64,000 bases of DNA from Sphingomonas sp. IC-56 (GCF_021043375.1 NZ_JAJNDV010000004.1:186001-250000); one strand, 5' to 3'; shown: positions 26,947-36,342, numbered from the stretch's first letter. Notes: a model not told the origin generated them from the letters alone. Translations and numbers: made by a program.

Positions 26947-29190
26947 TTACTTCGCGTCCGTGGTATACCGATCCAGGAAGTTCAGGATCGTCTCCCACAG
27001 ATGCACGCTCACGCCCGGCCCACCGACACGGTGCGTCTGCCCGGGGTAGAACATCATCTCAAACGGCTTGCCCTGCGCCTGCATCCGCGCCGCGAACACG
27101 GTCGCGTTTTCAAACACGACATTGTCGTCGGCCATGCCATGGATCAGCAGCAGCGGGTCGCGAATGTTCCCCGCCTCCGCCAGTGCGTCGGATGACGCAT
27201 AGCTTTGCGGGTCCGTCTTCGGGTCGCCCAGATAGCGCTCGGTATAATGCGTGTCGTACAGCTCCCACCGTGTCACCGGCGCACCGGAAACCGCCGCCGC
27301 GAACACGCCGGGCGCCTTTTCCAGCATCTTGATCGACATATAGCCGCCATAGGACCAGCCATAGGTCACGATCTTCTTGGGATCGACGAAGGGCAGCGTC
27401 TTCAGATAGTTCGCCCCGGCGACCTGATCCTCGACCTCCACCGTGCCCATCGCATGGTAGATATGGTCTTCGAATTCCTTGCCGCGGTTGAACGACCCGC
27501 GATTGTCGATGCGGAAATACACATATCCGCGGTCGACCAGATATTGCGGCAGCGCGCCGGTCCAGCGGTGCATCACCTGCTGCCCCGTGCCCGGACCGCC
27601 ATAATGCTCGAAGAACACCGGGTAGCGCTTGCCCGGCTCCAGCTCGGGCGTGATCATCTCCCAATACAGCGTCGTGCCGTCCTTGGCCTTGAACGACCCG
27701 TACTGCGTCTTCCGGTGGCTCACCGCATAGGGATAGTAAGGATGCCCCGGCTTCAGCGCATTCTCCTCGACCCACGCGATCCGCTTGCCCGCCGCATCGG
27801 CCAGATACACCTGGCTCGGCTGGCTCGGGCTCGACCGCGTCACGATCGCCCGCGTCGCCGCGCCGTCCATCGTCGCGCCATTGTTCCACCCGGCCTCGGT
27901 CAGCCGCGTGACCTTGTCCGGATGCGCCAGGTCAAGCGCATAGAGCTGCTGCTCGAGCAGATCGTCCTTGTTGGCGGTGAAGAACAGGCGCCCGCGGGCC
28001 TCGTCCACACCTACCAGATCGGTCACGACCCACGGTCCCTTGGTCAGCTGCTTCCACTTGCCGCCGGCATAGCGGTACAGATGGCGGAAGCCGCTGCGCT
28101 CCGACGACCAGATCAGGCTGCCATCGGGCATGAAGTGATAGGCGTCCGACAGGTTCAGCCAGCTCTTGCCGCCCGCCTCGGGCCGGATCGTCTCACTGAA
28201 CAGCACCGATGCCTTGCCGGTCGCCGGATCGACCTTGAGCATGTCGAGCCGCTTCTGGTCGCGGCTCTGGCGCTGCACGTACAGAGTCTTGCCATTCGGC
28301 GCCCAATCGACCCGCGCCAGATAGATGTCCGGGTTCGCGCCCAGGTCGACCTTGACCTGCCGGCCGCTCGCCGGATCGATCACATACAGCTCGACCAGCA
28401 CGTTTGGCGTGCCCGCAGCGGGATAGCGCTGCTCATAGATGCTGGTGCCCTCGGCGCCGATCGCGGCGCGGCGCACCACGCCCACGGGCGCTTCGTCGAA
28501 CCGCTCAACCGCCACCAGGGAGTCGTCGGGCGACCACCAGTATCCGGTGCGCCGGTCCATTTCCTCCTGCGCGATGAACTCGGCCTCGCCCCAGTGCACC
28601 GTGTCCGCGCCGGTGGTGGTCAGCTGCTTCGCGGCACCGCCGTTCAGCGGCTGCACGAACAAATTCTGGTCGCGCACGAAGCTGACGAAGCCGCCCGCGG
28701 GGCTCACCGTCGGGTTCAGTTCGCCCTGGGTAGTCTCGGTCAGCCGGCGCGTCTGCCCGTCCAGCGTCGCCAGGTACAAGTCGCCGTCCAGCGGCACCAG
28801 GATCGACTTGCCGTCGGGCGCCCAGCCATAGGCGACCACGCCCTTGCTGCCACCAATCCGCAGCCGCTCGCGCTGCATCTTCTCGGCTTCGGACAGCTCC
28901 GCGCCCGATCCGATCTTCTTGGAATCGACCAGCATCCGCCATTCGCCGGACGTGGTGTCCATCGCCCACAGATCGAACCGCTCCTTTTCATCGGCACGGT
29001 TGCGCAGCAGCGTCAGATACTTGCCGTCGGGCGACAGGCGCGGTGCGCGCGGGGTCTGCCCGTTCAGGTCGGGACTACCGAAGATGCGCTCCAGCGTCAG
29101 CGACTGGCTGGCCGCCTGCGCCGCAGCCTCAACAGTCATCCCGGCGCTTCCCAACGACACCAACGCCAATCCCAGCAACCATTTGCGCAT
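26947..29190 (-). CDS. S9 family dipeptidyl peptidase IV-like prolyl peptidase
   Basis: 747 residues with signal peptide (MRKWLLGLALVSLGSAGM...AAAQA). The N-terminal eight-bladed propeller (DPPIV_N, about 60-480) contains WGEAEFIAQEEMDRRTGYWW, whose Glu-Glu pair binds the substrate amino terminus. The C-terminal hydrolase has GWSYGGYMS (catalytic Ser613), HGMADDNVVFENA (Asp) and GQTHRVGG (His). Such enzymes release Xaa-Pro dipeptides in the periplasm. ATG at 29190. Confidence 0.94.
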   Translation of the reverse strand: MRKWLLGLALVSLGSAGMTVEAAAQAASQSLTLERIFGSPDLNGQTPRAPRLSPDGKYLTLLRNRADEKERFDLWAMDTTSGEWRMLVDSKKIGSGAELSEAEKMQRERLRIGGSKGVVAYGWAPDGKSILVPLDGDLYLATLDGQTRRLTETTQGELNPTVSPAGGFVSFVRDQNLFVQPLNGGAAKQLTTTGADTVHWGEAEFIAQEEMDRRTGYWWSPDDSLVAVERFDEAPVGVVRRAAIGAEGTSIYEQRYPAAGTPNVLVELYVIDPASGRQVKVDLGANPDIYLARVDWAPNGKTLYVQRQSRDQKRLDMLKVDPATGKASVLFSETIRPEAGGKSWLNLSDAYHFMPDGSLIWSSERSGFRHLYRYAGGKWKQLTKGPWVVTDLVGVDEARGRLFFTANKDDLLEQQLYALDLAHPDKVTRLTEAGWNNGATMDGAATRAIVTRSSPSQPSQVYLADAAGKRIAWVEENALKPGHPYYPYAVSHRKTQYGSFKAKDGTTLYWEMITPELEPGKRYPVFFEHYGGPGTGQQVMHRWTGALPQYLVDRGYVYFRIDNRGSFNRGKEFEDHIYHAMGTVEVEDQVAGANYLKTLPFVDPKKIVTYGWSYGGYMSIKMLEKAPGVFAAAVSGAPVTRWELYDTHYTERYLGDPKTDPQSYASSDALAEAGNIRDPLLLIHGMADDNVVFENATVFAARMQAQGKPFEMMFYPGQTHRVGGPGVSVHLWETILNFLDRYTTDAK

Positions 29191-29290
29191 CCCACGACTC
29201 TCCGGAGCATCACCCGCGAACGCGGGGAGTGCGGGTTATCGCGGAGCCAAGCCGCCGGGTAAAGACCGCCAGGAATTCACGTCCACTCCA

Positions 29291-29427
29291 AGATCCTCCC
29301 CTGAAAGGGGAGGTGGCAGCGCGCAGGGCTGACGGAGGGGTATACCCGCCTCCGAACGTCCTGCATCCCCGACACGGCGATACCCCTCCGTCGCGCTTCG
29401 CGCGCCACCCCTTTCAGGGGAAGATCT
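29291..29427. repeat. Long inverted repeat, type C
   Basis: The left arm (29291-29343) starts AGATCCTCCCCTGAAAGGGG and runs through GACGGAGGGGTATAC; the right arm (29380-29427) is ATACCCCTCCGTCGCGCTTC to CCCTTTCAGGGGAAGATCT, its near reverse complement. About 36 bases of unrelated sequence separate the arms. It occupies most of the 343-base gap between the S9 peptidase start and the rplS terminator. No other feature is seen in that gap. Confidence 0.75.
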
Positions 29428-29476
29428 GAGGGCAACCCAACGCATGCTCGGGGGTCGCACGCCTGTCATAATCAAC

Positions 29477-29510
29477 GAAAAAGGGCGCGGTAGCCAAGCC
29501 ACCGCGCCCC
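29477..29510 (-). terminator. Rho-independent terminator of trmD-rplS
   Basis: On the minus strand GGGCGCGGT and ACCGCGCCC form a 9-bp stem over a 9-base loop, followed by TTTTT, 24 bases past the rplS stop. Confidence 0.9.
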
Positions 29511-29533
29511 TTCCTGTTTCGATAAGCCGAAGC

Positions 29534-29923
29534 TTACTCGGCTGCGGCGACCTCGGTCGGACGCGGATCGCGGCGCTCGGCGATACGCGCCGACTTGCCG
29601 GTGCGGCCACGCAGATAATACAGCTTGGCGCGACGCACGACACCGCGGCGCACGACTTCGATCGAATCGGTGTTCGGCGAATAGAGCGGGAACACGCGCT
29701 CCACGCCTTCACCGAACGAAATCTTGCGGACGGTGAAGCTCGAACCCATGCCGCGGTTGGCACGAGCGATGCACACGCCTTCGAAGTTCTGCACGCGGGT
29801 GCGCTCGCCTTCGACGACCTTCACGCCGACCTTGACGGTGTCGCCCGGGCGGAACTCCGGAATCTTCTTCGCTTCGTTGAACTTGGCGATCTGCTCGGCT
29901 TCGAGCGTCTGGATGACGTTCAT
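29534..29923 (-). CDS. rplS: 50S ribosomal protein L19
   Basis: 129 residues. L19 sits at the 30S-50S interface of the large subunit. Conserved blocks: [61 protein letters not shown] and [16 protein letters not shown]. The ATG at 29923 overlaps the trmD stop as ATGA, so translation is probably coupled. A terminator follows. Confidence 0.97.
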   Translation of the reverse strand: MNVIQTLEAEQIAKFNEAKKIPEFRPGDTVKVGVKVVEGERTRVQNFEGVCIARANRGMGSSFTVRKISFGEGVERVFPLYSPNTDSIEVVRRGVVRRAKLYYLRGRTGKSARIAERRDPRPTEVAAAE

Positions 29924-30654
29924 GTCTTTTTCCCGTTTCGTTGCCGCGCGCCAGAGGGAGACTGAACCCGAGCGCCCTCATGGCGCTCCCAAAGGTCCGG
30001 CCTCCTTAGCCGTGTATCGGTCTCGGCCTGGGCACGTCGCCAGGCTTCGATCCTCGCATGATCCCCCGATCGCAGCACTTCGGGGATCGTGCGCCCTTCC
30101 CATTCGACAGGTCGGGTATATTGCGGATATTCGAGCAGCCCCGTTTCGAAGCTCTCGTCCATGCCGCTTGAAGCCGCGCCCATTACGCCGGGAATCAGCC
30201 GAATGCAAGCATCCAGCAGCGTCAGCGCAGCCATCTCCCCGCCGGACAAGATATAGTCGCCGATCGACACCTGCTCGACGTCGCGCGCCTCCAACAGCCG
30301 CTCGTCAAACCCTTCGAATCGCCCGCACAGCACGGTCACGCCCGGCCCCGCCGCAAGTGCGCGCACCCGCTCCTGGCTCAGCGGGCGCCCGCGCGGCGTC
30401 ATCGCCAGCACCGGCCGCCCCGGCGCCACGCTGTCCAGCGCCGCCCCCAGCACATCGGCCCGCAGCACCATGCCCGCTCCGCCGCCCGCTGGCGTATCAT
30501 CCACCGTGCGGTGCTTGTCGACGGCAAAGTCGCGGATCTGCACCGTCTCCAGGCTCCACAGCCCTTCGCGCAGCCCCCGACCGGCAAGCGAGAGTCCCAG
30601 CGGCCCGGGAAACATTTCCGGGTACAGCGTCAATATGGTGGCAGCGAAAGTCAC
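29920..30654 (-). CDS. trmD: tRNA (guanine-N1-)-methyltransferase TrmD
   Basis: 244 residues. TrmD places m1G37 next to the anticodon, preventing frameshifts; it is normally essential. The trefoil-knot SAM site is clear: [29 protein letters not shown], then [16 protein letters not shown]. The GTG at 30654 overlaps the vapC stop as GTGA; a TTG three codons upstream would lie in vapC. In most bacteria trmD follows rimM directly; here vapBC and a reductase gene intervene, so its transcription may come from the vapB promoter. Confidence 0.95.
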   Translation of the reverse strand: MTFAATILTLYPEMFPGPLGLSLAGRGLREGLWSLETVQIRDFAVDKHRTVDDTPAGGGAGMVLRADVLGAALDSVAPGRPVLAMTPRGRPLSQERVRALAAGPGVTVLCGRFEGFDERLLEARDVEQVSIGDYILSGGEMAALTLLDACIRLIPGVMGAASSGMDESFETGLLEYPQYTRPVEWEGRTIPEVLRSGDHARIEAWRRAQAETDTRLRRPDLWERHEGARVQSPSGARQRNGKKT

Positions 30655-31031
30655 TTGGTCCAATTCTCGATTTGGAGGCCCGGCACGTCGGCAAAGTCGG
30701 CTTCGTTGTTGGTCACCAGCGTCAGCCCCGCTGACAGCGCGTGCGCGGCGATCAACCGGTCAAAGCGCCCGCGCCTGAACGGCAGCGCTGCATAAGCCCG
30801 CGCCGCCGCTTGGTCGAAGGGCAGCACACCGACCGCTGCAAACAGCGCATCGGCTGCCGCCCGCGCACTCGCATCGGCATTGCGCAATCCAAGCTCGATC
30901 TCGGCAAAGGCGATGCTGGAAGTGACCACCGAACCTTCCAGTTCGTTCGCCAGCCTGCGCACCGCCGGCCCGCTATCGGCCAGGATGTAGATGCAGATGT
31001 TCGTGTCGAGCAGGTATCGCGGTTCAGCCAC
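30651..31031 (-). CDS. vapC: VapC-type PIN-domain toxin ribonuclease
   Basis: 126 residues. PIN-domain acidic residues are in place: [12 protein letters not shown] (Asp9), FAEIELGL (Glu), [11 protein letters not shown] (Asp) and LVTNNEADF (Asp/Glu), which bind Mg for tRNA or rRNA cleavage. The GTG start at 31031 overlaps the vapB stop by 8 bases. Its own stop overlaps the trmD start. The intact acidic set argues for an active toxin. Confidence 0.93.
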   Translation of the reverse strand: MAEPRYLLDTNICIYILADSGPAVRRLANELEGSVVTSSIAFAEIELGLRNADASARAAADALFAAVGVLPFDQAAARAYAALPFRRGRFDRLIAAHALSAGLTLVTNNEADFADVPGLQIENWTK

Positions 31032-31296
31032 GCTTCAATCCGGCGCCTTCCCAGTCCAGCACGCGCTCCTCGAACTCCCGCTCTTCCGGCGTGAAGGGCT
31101 TGAACCCGGGGATCTTGCCGGCAAAGGCACTGACGTCGATCTTGCGTGGCGCAGCCTCTGCCGGCTCCACCACGAAGCGCCCAGCCTCCTCACGCACCCG
31201 CATCTCCGTGCCTTCCTTGATGCCCAGCGCCTTGGGCAGCCGCAGTGCGACCGAATTGCCCGACTTGAACACCTTGGCGCGATATTCCTCGCTCAT
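31024..31296 (-). CDS. vapB: VapB-type antitoxin (AbrB/MazE DNA-binding domain)
   Basis: 90 residues. N-terminal swapped-hairpin AbrB domain ([20 protein letters not shown] and [17 protein letters not shown]) binds operator DNA as a dimer; the C-terminal tail (about 50-90, [20 protein letters not shown]) should wrap the toxin. ATG at 31296 with GGAGG upstream. A 21-bp palindrome lies 10 bases before the start. In-frame starts further up would cover that operator. Confidence 0.92.
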   Translation of the reverse strand: MSEEYRAKVFKSGNSVALRLPKALGIKEGTEMRVREEAGRFVVEPAEAAPRKIDVSAFAGKIPGFKPFTPEEREFEERVLDWEGAGLKRG

Positions 31297-31306
31297 CACC
31301 GCCTCC

Positions 31307-31327
31307 GTATATACATCATGTATATAC
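31307..31327. promoter_or_regulatory. VapBC autoregulatory operator (palindrome)
   Basis: GTATATACAT, one central C, and its exact reverse complement ATGTATATAC. It is AT-rich in a GC-rich context, 10 bases upstream of vapB and 55 bases upstream of the divergent reductase gene. Palindromes of this size next to AbrB-type antitoxins are normally bound by the VapBC complex (family knowledge). The site could repress both genes. Confidence 0.8.
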
Positions 31328-31382
31328 ATTATCCGCCCGCCGATCAAGGAACGAACCCGCTCCCCACGCGCTACGCCGCACC

Positions 31383-32285
31383 ATGGACGACTGCATCATC
31401 ATCGGCGCAGGACCCGCCGGGCTCACTGCCGCCATCTATCTCGCGCGCTATCATCTCAAGATCCGGATGTTCGATTCCGGATCGAGCCGCGCCGCGCTGA
31501 TCCCGTGCACGCACAACCATGCCGGCTATCCGAATGGCATATCGGGCAAGGAGCTGCTCGGCCTCATGCTCGAACAGGCCGAGAAATACGGCGCCACCCG
31601 CGAACAGGCGGAAGTCACCAGCCTGCGCGTACTCGATCAAGGGTTTGCCGTCCGCGTCGGGGAGCGCGAATATGCCACCCGCTCGGTCCTGCTCGCCACC
31701 GGCGTGGTCAACCACCGCCCCGACATGCCCGACGACCTCCACGATGAAGCACTCCAGCGCGGCCTGCTGCGCTACTGTCCGGTTTGCGACGGCTATGAAG
31801 TCACCGACAAGCGCGTCGGCGTGATCGGCACCGGCGAGCACGGCATGCGCGAGGCGCTGTTCATCCGCGGCTTCACCGCCGACCTGACCATGATCGCCCC
31901 GGAAGCGCACGATCTCGACACCGACCTAGCCGACCAGCTCGACGAAGCCGGCATCCGCCGTGTCGACGGTCCCTGCGGCAATTGGCGAATCGAGGGCGAC
32001 CAGATCGCCTTCGACACCGCCGAGGGCCGCCTTTCCTTCGACAGCGTCTATCCCGCCTTGGGCTCGCGCATCCGCTCGCATCTGGCCGTCCAGGCCGGCG
32101 CCCGCGCCGCGGAGGATGGCTGCCTGGAGGTCGACGACCACCAGCGCACCTCACTTCCCGGCCTGTTCGCCGCCGGCGACGTCGCCAAGGGTCTCGATCA
32201 GATCAGCCACGCCATGGGCGAAGCCGGCGTCGCCGCCACGACCATCCGCAACATGCTGAACGCGCAACGCCCCATCTGGCGCTGA
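31383..32285 (+). CDS. NAD(P)/FAD-dependent oxidoreductase, thioredoxin-reductase-like
   Basis: 300 residues. FAD-binding [20 protein letters not shown] opens the protein; the redox site is [11 protein letters not shown] (CXXC); the second dinucleotide motif is [15 protein letters not shown]; the FAD-binding end is [24 protein letters not shown]. True TrxB has an HRRxxxR motif after the second Rossmann glycines for NADPH; here the matching stretch, [16 protein letters not shown], has none, so NADPH use is doubtful. It reads against the surrounding translation operon, between rimM and vapB. Confidence 0.9.
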   Translation: MDDCIIIGAGPAGLTAAIYLARYHLKIRMFDSGSSRAALIPCTHNHAGYPNGISGKELLGLMLEQAEKYGATREQAEVTSLRVLDQGFAVRVGEREYATRSVLLATGVVNHRPDMPDDLHDEALQRGLLRYCPVCDGYEVTDKRVGVIGTGEHGMREALFIRGFTADLTMIAPEAHDLDTDLADQLDEAGIRRVDGPCGNWRIEGDQIAFDTAEGRLSFDSVYPALGSRIRSHLAVQAGARAAEDGCLEVDDHQRTSLPGLFAAGDVAKGLDQISHAMGEAGVAATTIRNMLNAQRPIWR

Positions 32286-32293
32286 GCAAGCGC

Positions 32294-32773
32294 TCACCGT
32301 TCGATAAAGTCCTCGGCTACCACCAGCCGCTCGCCGTTCCAGTCCGGAACCGCCTGCGCGTTCATCGGCACCATGAAGCGCTTGCCCTCGGGCGTCTCGA
32401 TCTCGATCACATCGCCCGCGCCGAAATCGTCGACCGCGATCACCTGCCCCAAGGCAGCACCGCTTTCGTCCTCTGCCGGCAGGCCGATCAGGTCGACATG
32501 ATAATATTCGCCCTCTTCCAAGGCAGGCAGCGCCGAGCGCGGCACCGTCAGTGCGGTACCCCGCAGCGCTTCGGCGGCATTGCGGTCGGGCACTTCGGCA
32601 AAGCGCGCGATCGCGCCGTTCGAGCCCTCACGCAGGCTCTTCAGCGTCAACGCGCCGCCATTGAAATTCTTGTAGGTCGCCAGGTCGTCGGCGAACACCT
32701 TCAACCGGACCTCGCCGGCGATGCCATGCGCGCCGATCACGGCGGCAAGCGTAACGGGACGGTCCGAACTCAT
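32294..32773 (-). CDS. rimM: Ribosome maturation factor RimM
   Basis: 159 residues. RimM binds S19 and helps 30S head assembly. N-terminal RimM domain LAAVIGAHGIAGEVRLKVF and the C-terminal PRC-barrel part YYHVDLIGLPAEDESG, with GAGDVIEIETPEGKRFMVPM, are clear. ATG at 32773. It lies downstream of rpsP and a small ORF; its usual successor trmD is displaced by about 1.6 kb. Its 3' end faces the reductase gene with only 8 bases between stops. Confidence 0.95.
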   Translation of the reverse strand: MSSDRPVTLAAVIGAHGIAGEVRLKVFADDLATYKNFNGGALTLKSLREGSNGAIARFAEVPDRNAAEALRGTALTVPRSALPALEEGEYYHVDLIGLPAEDESGAALGQVIAVDDFGAGDVIEIETPEGKRFMVPMNAQAVPDWNGERLVVAEDFIER

Positions 32774-32803
32774 AACGCACCGCCCCGTATAGCTAGCGCA
32801 GGG

Positions 32804-32965
32804 TCAACCCTGCGGCGATCCCGGCTGCTTGGGATCGGCTTCTTCGTCGCCCTCAGCCGGCGCGTCGGTCGACACGCCGCTGGGGTTGAGGGTCGTCCCA
32901 CCCGGATTGTCGCGGTCTTCCTGGTCATCAGGTCCGGTTCCGTTGGGCATATTGCCGGCCATCAT
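32804..32965 (-). CDS. Short acidic hypothetical protein between rpsP and rimM
   Basis: 53 residues beginning MMAGNMPNGTGPDDQEDRDN and ending in a Pro/Gln/Gly tail; hydrophilic, acidic and probably disordered. AAAGGAG lies 4 bases before the ATG pair (32965). The strong ribosome-binding site, operon-like position and protein-like composition support it. No family recognised. Confidence 0.55.
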   Translation of the reverse strand: MMAGNMPNGTGPDDQEDRDNPGGTTLNPSGVSTDAPAEGDEEADPKQPGSPQG

Positions 32966-33016
32966 GCGCTCCTTTGGTGCTGTCCGTTACGGAACGCATG
33001 ACGGCCGGCAAGTTCC

Positions 33017-33415
33017 TCACGCCTCGGCGGTTTCCTCGGCGGGAGCTTCAGCCGGTGCGTTGGCGGCTTCCTCAGCGGCACGCGCCTTCTCGGCACGCTC
33101 TTCTGCGCGCTCCTTGGCCTTTTCGCCCGGAACACCCTTGTTCGGGTTGTTGCGCGCGGTGCGCTCCTTGACGCCCGTGGTGTCCAGGAAGCGAGCGACG
33201 CGGTCGGTCGGCTGCGCGCCCATCTTGAGCCAGTGCGCAGCGCGCTCGGTGTCCAGCTTGATGCGCTCGCCCGAATCCTTGGCGAGCAGCGGGTTGTACG
33301 TGCCGATCTTCTCGATGAACTTGCCGTCGCGCGGGCTGCGGGCATCCGCAATCACGATCCGGTAATACGGACGCTTCTTGGAACCGCCGCGCGAGAGACG
33401 CATAGAGAGAGCCAT
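33017..33415 (-). CDS. rpsP: 30S ribosomal protein S16
   Basis: 132 residues. S16 is an assembly protein of the 30S body. Signature: [37 protein letters not shown] and [20 protein letters not shown]. After residue 85 there is a long Ala/Glu-rich tail ([20 protein letters not shown]), an extension common in alphaproteobacteria and absent from the E. coli protein. ATG at 33415; follows ffh by 37 bases. Confidence 0.97.
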   Translation of the reverse strand: MALSMRLSRGGSKKRPYYRIVIADARSPRDGKFIEKIGTYNPLLAKDSGERIKLDTERAAHWLKMGAQPTDRVARFLDTTGVKERTARNNPNKGVPGEKAKERAEERAEKARAAEEAANAPAEAPAEETAEA

Positions 33416-33452
33416 AAAATCTACTTCCTTCTTCGAATGATAAGAGGTTGGA

Positions 33453-34940
33453 TTACTTCTTCTTGTTCAACATGTTCTCGAAACCGGGCGGCAGCTTGGC
33501 GCCACCGGGAAGGCCGGGAAGCCCGCCGCCGATCTTGCCCATCATGTCGCCCATGTCCGCGCCGCCCAGTGCGTTGCCCAGACCAGCCATGCCGCCGCCC
33601 GGACCACCTTTGCCCAGCATGCCCAGCATGCCCTTCAGGCCGCCCATCTTCTTGAGCTTCTTCATCGCCGTTTGCATCTCGAGATGCATCTTGAGCAGCT
33701 TGTTGACGTCCTGAACCGTGGTGCCGCTGCCCTTGGCGATGCGGATCTTGCGCTTGGCATTGATCAGCTCGGGCTTGCCGCGCTCCTTGGGCGTCATCGA
33801 CGTGATCATCGCGTCCATGCGCAACAGGATCTTTTCGTCCATGCCACCCTGCGCCATCGCCGCCTGGGCCTTCTTCATGCCCGGGATCATGCCGGCCAGC
33901 GCGCCCAGCCCGCCCATGTTGCGCATCTGCTGCAACTGGCTGCGCAGGTCGTTCATGTCGAACTGGCCCTTGGCGAGCCGGTTCGCCATGCGCTCGGCGT
34001 CTTCCTGCTGGATCGACTCCGCGGCGCGCTCGACCAGGCTGACGACGTCGCCCATGCCCAGAATGCGCCCGGCCACCCGCTTGGGATGGAACGGCTCGAT
34101 CTGGTCCAGCTTCTCGCCCATGCCGGCGAACTTGATCGGCTTGCCCGTAACGGCGCGCATCGACAGCGCCGCGCCACCGCGCGCATCGCCGTCCATGCGG
34201 GTCAGCACCACGCCGGTCAGCGGCACCTGCTCGGAGAAGTTGGTGGCGACGTTCACCGCGTCCTGGCCGGTCAGGCTGTCGACGACCAACAGCGTTTCCT
34301 GCGGACGGGCGATGTCGGCGACCGCCTTCATCTCGTCCATCAGCGCCTGATCGACGTGCAGACGGCCCGCCGTGTCGAGCATGACCACGTCGAAGCCCTG
34401 AAGCTTCGCCGATTGCAGCGCGCGGCGACCGATATCGACCGGCTGCTGGCCCGCGACGATCGGCAGCGTCGTCACTTCGATCTGGGTGCCCAGCACCGCC
34501 AGCTGTTCCTGCGCGGCCGGGCGATTGACGTCCAGCGACGCCATCATCACCTTCTTGCCCTGCTTCTTGAGCAGGCGGGCGATCTTGGCGGTGGTGGTGG
34601 TCTTACCCGACCCCTGCAGACCCACCATCATGATGACGGCCGGCGGGGTGACGTCGATCTCCAGCTCGGCGGTATCCGAACCCAGCATGTCGACCAGACC
34701 GTCATGGACGATCTTCACGACCTGCTGGCCCGGCGTCACCGAACGCAGGACATTCTGGCCGATCGCCTGCTCGGTGATCTTCTCGACAAAGCTGCGCGCC
34801 ACCGGCAACGCAACGTCGGCCTCCAACAGCGCGACGCGCACTTCGCGCATGGCGGTACGCACATCGGCCTCGGTAAGCGCACCACGCCCCCGAAGCCGGT
34901 CGAATACACCGCCAAGCCGATCGCTCAGACTGTCGAACAT
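33453..34940 (-). CDS. ffh: Signal recognition particle protein Ffh
   Basis: 495 residues. Ffh binds signal peptides and 4.5S RNA and docks on FtsY (40353). N domain, then G domain with [15 protein letters not shown] (G1), [10 protein letters not shown] (G3) and [15 protein letters not shown] (G4 region), then the methionine-rich M domain, ending in a Gly/Met stretch ([19 protein letters not shown]). I start at ATG 34940 ([13 protein letters not shown]); a start 4 codons earlier has no family support. It leads into rpsP, the usual alphaproteobacterial order. Confidence 0.97.
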   Translation of the reverse strand: MFDSLSDRLGGVFDRLRGRGALTEADVRTAMREVRVALLEADVALPVARSFVEKITEQAIGQNVLRSVTPGQQVVKIVHDGLVDMLGSDTAELEIDVTPPAVIMMVGLQGSGKTTTTAKIARLLKKQGKKVMMASLDVNRPAAQEQLAVLGTQIEVTTLPIVAGQQPVDIGRRALQSAKLQGFDVVMLDTAGRLHVDQALMDEMKAVADIARPQETLLVVDSLTGQDAVNVATNFSEQVPLTGVVLTRMDGDARGGAALSMRAVTGKPIKFAGMGEKLDQIEPFHPKRVAGRILGMGDVVSLVERAAESIQQEDAERMANRLAKGQFDMNDLRSQLQQMRNMGGLGALAGMIPGMKKAQAAMAQGGMDEKILLRMDAMITSMTPKERGKPELINAKRKIRIAKGSGTTVQDVNKLLKMHLEMQTAMKKLKKMGGLKGMLGMLGKGGPGGGMAGLGNALGGADMGDMMGKIGGGLPGLPGGAKLPPGFENMLNKKK

Positions 34941-34982
34941 GGGCCCAACCACTCCAAAATCACTGCCGAACGTGCTAAACGC

Positions 34983-35019
34983 AAAACACGCCGGCGAACG
35001 AAACCTCGTTGGCCGGCGT
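34983..35019 (-). terminator. Rho-independent terminator between HbpS-like gene and ffh
   Basis: ACGCCGGC/GCCGGCGT form an 8-bp stem, with a further AACGA/TCGTT stem inside; on the minus strand TTTT follows after two bases. It ends the 36139-35209 transcript 190 bases past its last stop and shields ffh. The rest of the 34941-35208 gap shows no gene. Confidence 0.6.
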
Positions 35020-35208
35020 CACCCCTCAGGGCGTCAGAGTCTCGCGTCCCACAGGAACGGTCCCGCGCCCCATAGCCGAACCGCGCCGTGCAGGCAACCC
35101 AGGGAGAGGAAGCCAGCAAGGCGCGGACGTCATCGTTCTACAAGTCGATGTGGGAGCTTATCCAAGATCATCGTGCGCGTTTCCTACAACCGTGACACGC
35201 CAACCCGG

Positions 35209-35697
35209 TCATCGACGCCCGTTCTCCGATGTAAGAGCCTGCGCAATCGCCTGCGTCGCGCAGCGCTCGTCATTCGCCGCTCCGCCCGAGCCGGCTACTC
35301 CTATGCCTCCGATAACTTCTCCATTGACCAGCAGCGGCATCCCCCCGCCGAGCAGCAGCAACTCTGGAATGGTCAGGAGGTTGTGCGAGGTGGGGTCGAT
35401 TGCCGCACGTTCGGCCAACGCGGCAGTGCTTGTTTTCGTCGACAGGGCGGTGAACGCTTTGCGTTGGGCCGCAAGGGTGTTGTGCGGACCGATGTCGTCA
35501 CCCCGTTGCAGAGCAACGAGGTTCCCGCCGCGATCGACGACCGCAACCACCGCTTCCTTGCCGATCGTGCGACAGGACGCGACCGCCGCGTCCGCCAAGC
35601 GGTTAGCCAGCGCCAGCGACACTGTCTTGCGCTCCAGCTGAACCACCGGGCCGGAAGTGGCGACGGCTGCCGAAAAAAGTAGGAGGTTGCTCAACAC
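35209..35697 (-). CDS. GlcG/HbpS family heme-binding-like protein, exported
   Basis: 162 residues. A short N-terminal hydrophobic stretch (MLSNLLLFSAAVATSG) suggests export. The GlcG/HbpS fold is recognised by ALANRLADAAVASCRTIGKEAVVAVVDRGGNLVALQRGD, the middle block QRKAFTALSTKTSTAALAE and GMPLLVNGEVIGGIGVAG. HbpS binds heme or iron and senses redox state; GlcG function is unknown. It is 49 bases after the HIU hydrolase gene, so probably one operon. Confidence 0.87.
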   Translation of the reverse strand: MLSNLLLFSAAVATSGPVVQLERKTVSLALANRLADAAVASCRTIGKEAVVAVVDRGGNLVALQRGDDIGPHNTLAAQRKAFTALSTKTSTAALAERAAIDPTSHNLLTIPELLLLGGGMPLLVNGEVIGGIGVAGSGGAANDERCATQAIAQALTSENGRR

Positions 35698-35746
35698 GGC
35701 GACAGGCCTTCCGAATGTACCGAGGGATTAAAGAGAAGGGTGTCGT

Positions 35747-36139
35747 TCAATTTCCCCGGTACGTCGAATAGCCATAGGGGCTGACGACCACCGGTACGTG
35801 GTAATGTCCCGCCCTGTCAGTCACCCGGAAAGTCAGCGTGATCTCCGGGAAGAACGGCGACGCTGCGGCATTAGGATAGGCCGACATGTCGAACTGAAGC
35901 CTGTAAAGGCCGATGTCGAAAGCGTTGGCATCGCCGAAGCTACGAACGCGGCCGTTGGCGTCGGTCGTGGCGGCGCCGACCTTTTGCCAGCCGCCGTCCG
36001 CGCTACGCTTGTAGAGGACGACAGGCACGGCTTTGCCGCCGACGCCTTGGGCCAGATCAAGCACGTGGGTCGAGATGTCCGCCGCCACGGCAGGCGTAGC
36101 GACGGTGCCGATCAGTAGCGCGAGAAGAATGGTTTTCAT
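35747..36139 (-). CDS. Periplasmic 5-hydroxyisourate hydrolase (transthyretin-like)
   Basis: 130 residues. HIU hydrolase acts in uric acid breakdown. Signal peptide MKTILLALLIGTVATPAVAA precedes the mature start ISTHVLDLAQGVGGKAVPVVLY (His of the active site), with GRVRSFGDANAFDIGLYRLQF and the terminal YSTYRGN. The canonical C-terminal tetrapeptide is YRGS, so Ser is Asn here. ATG at 36139 chosen because it begins the signal peptide. Neither a urate oxidase nor a decarboxylase is in the window. Confidence 0.9.
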   Translation of the reverse strand: MKTILLALLIGTVATPAVAADISTHVLDLAQGVGGKAVPVVLYKRSADGGWQKVGAATTDANGRVRSFGDANAFDIGLYRLQFDMSAYPNAAASPFFPEITLTFRVTDRAGHYHVPVVVSPYGYSTYRGN

Positions 36140-36342
36140 GAGCGGAAACCTTGCTGATGGTTCAAGAGAAAAAAGGGTACTGAGCCGCAAGTTCGATGTC
36201 GCCGACATTGGATTCGATCATCCTCAAACGAGGCGTGGGGAGCCGAGCGGGGGGCGGCGGAGCTGATCGTCAACTTGATGGTCTTCAGGATTGTGAGAAC
36301 CAGAAGTGGCAATCCGCGCACCCATTTGCGAATGAAATATGG

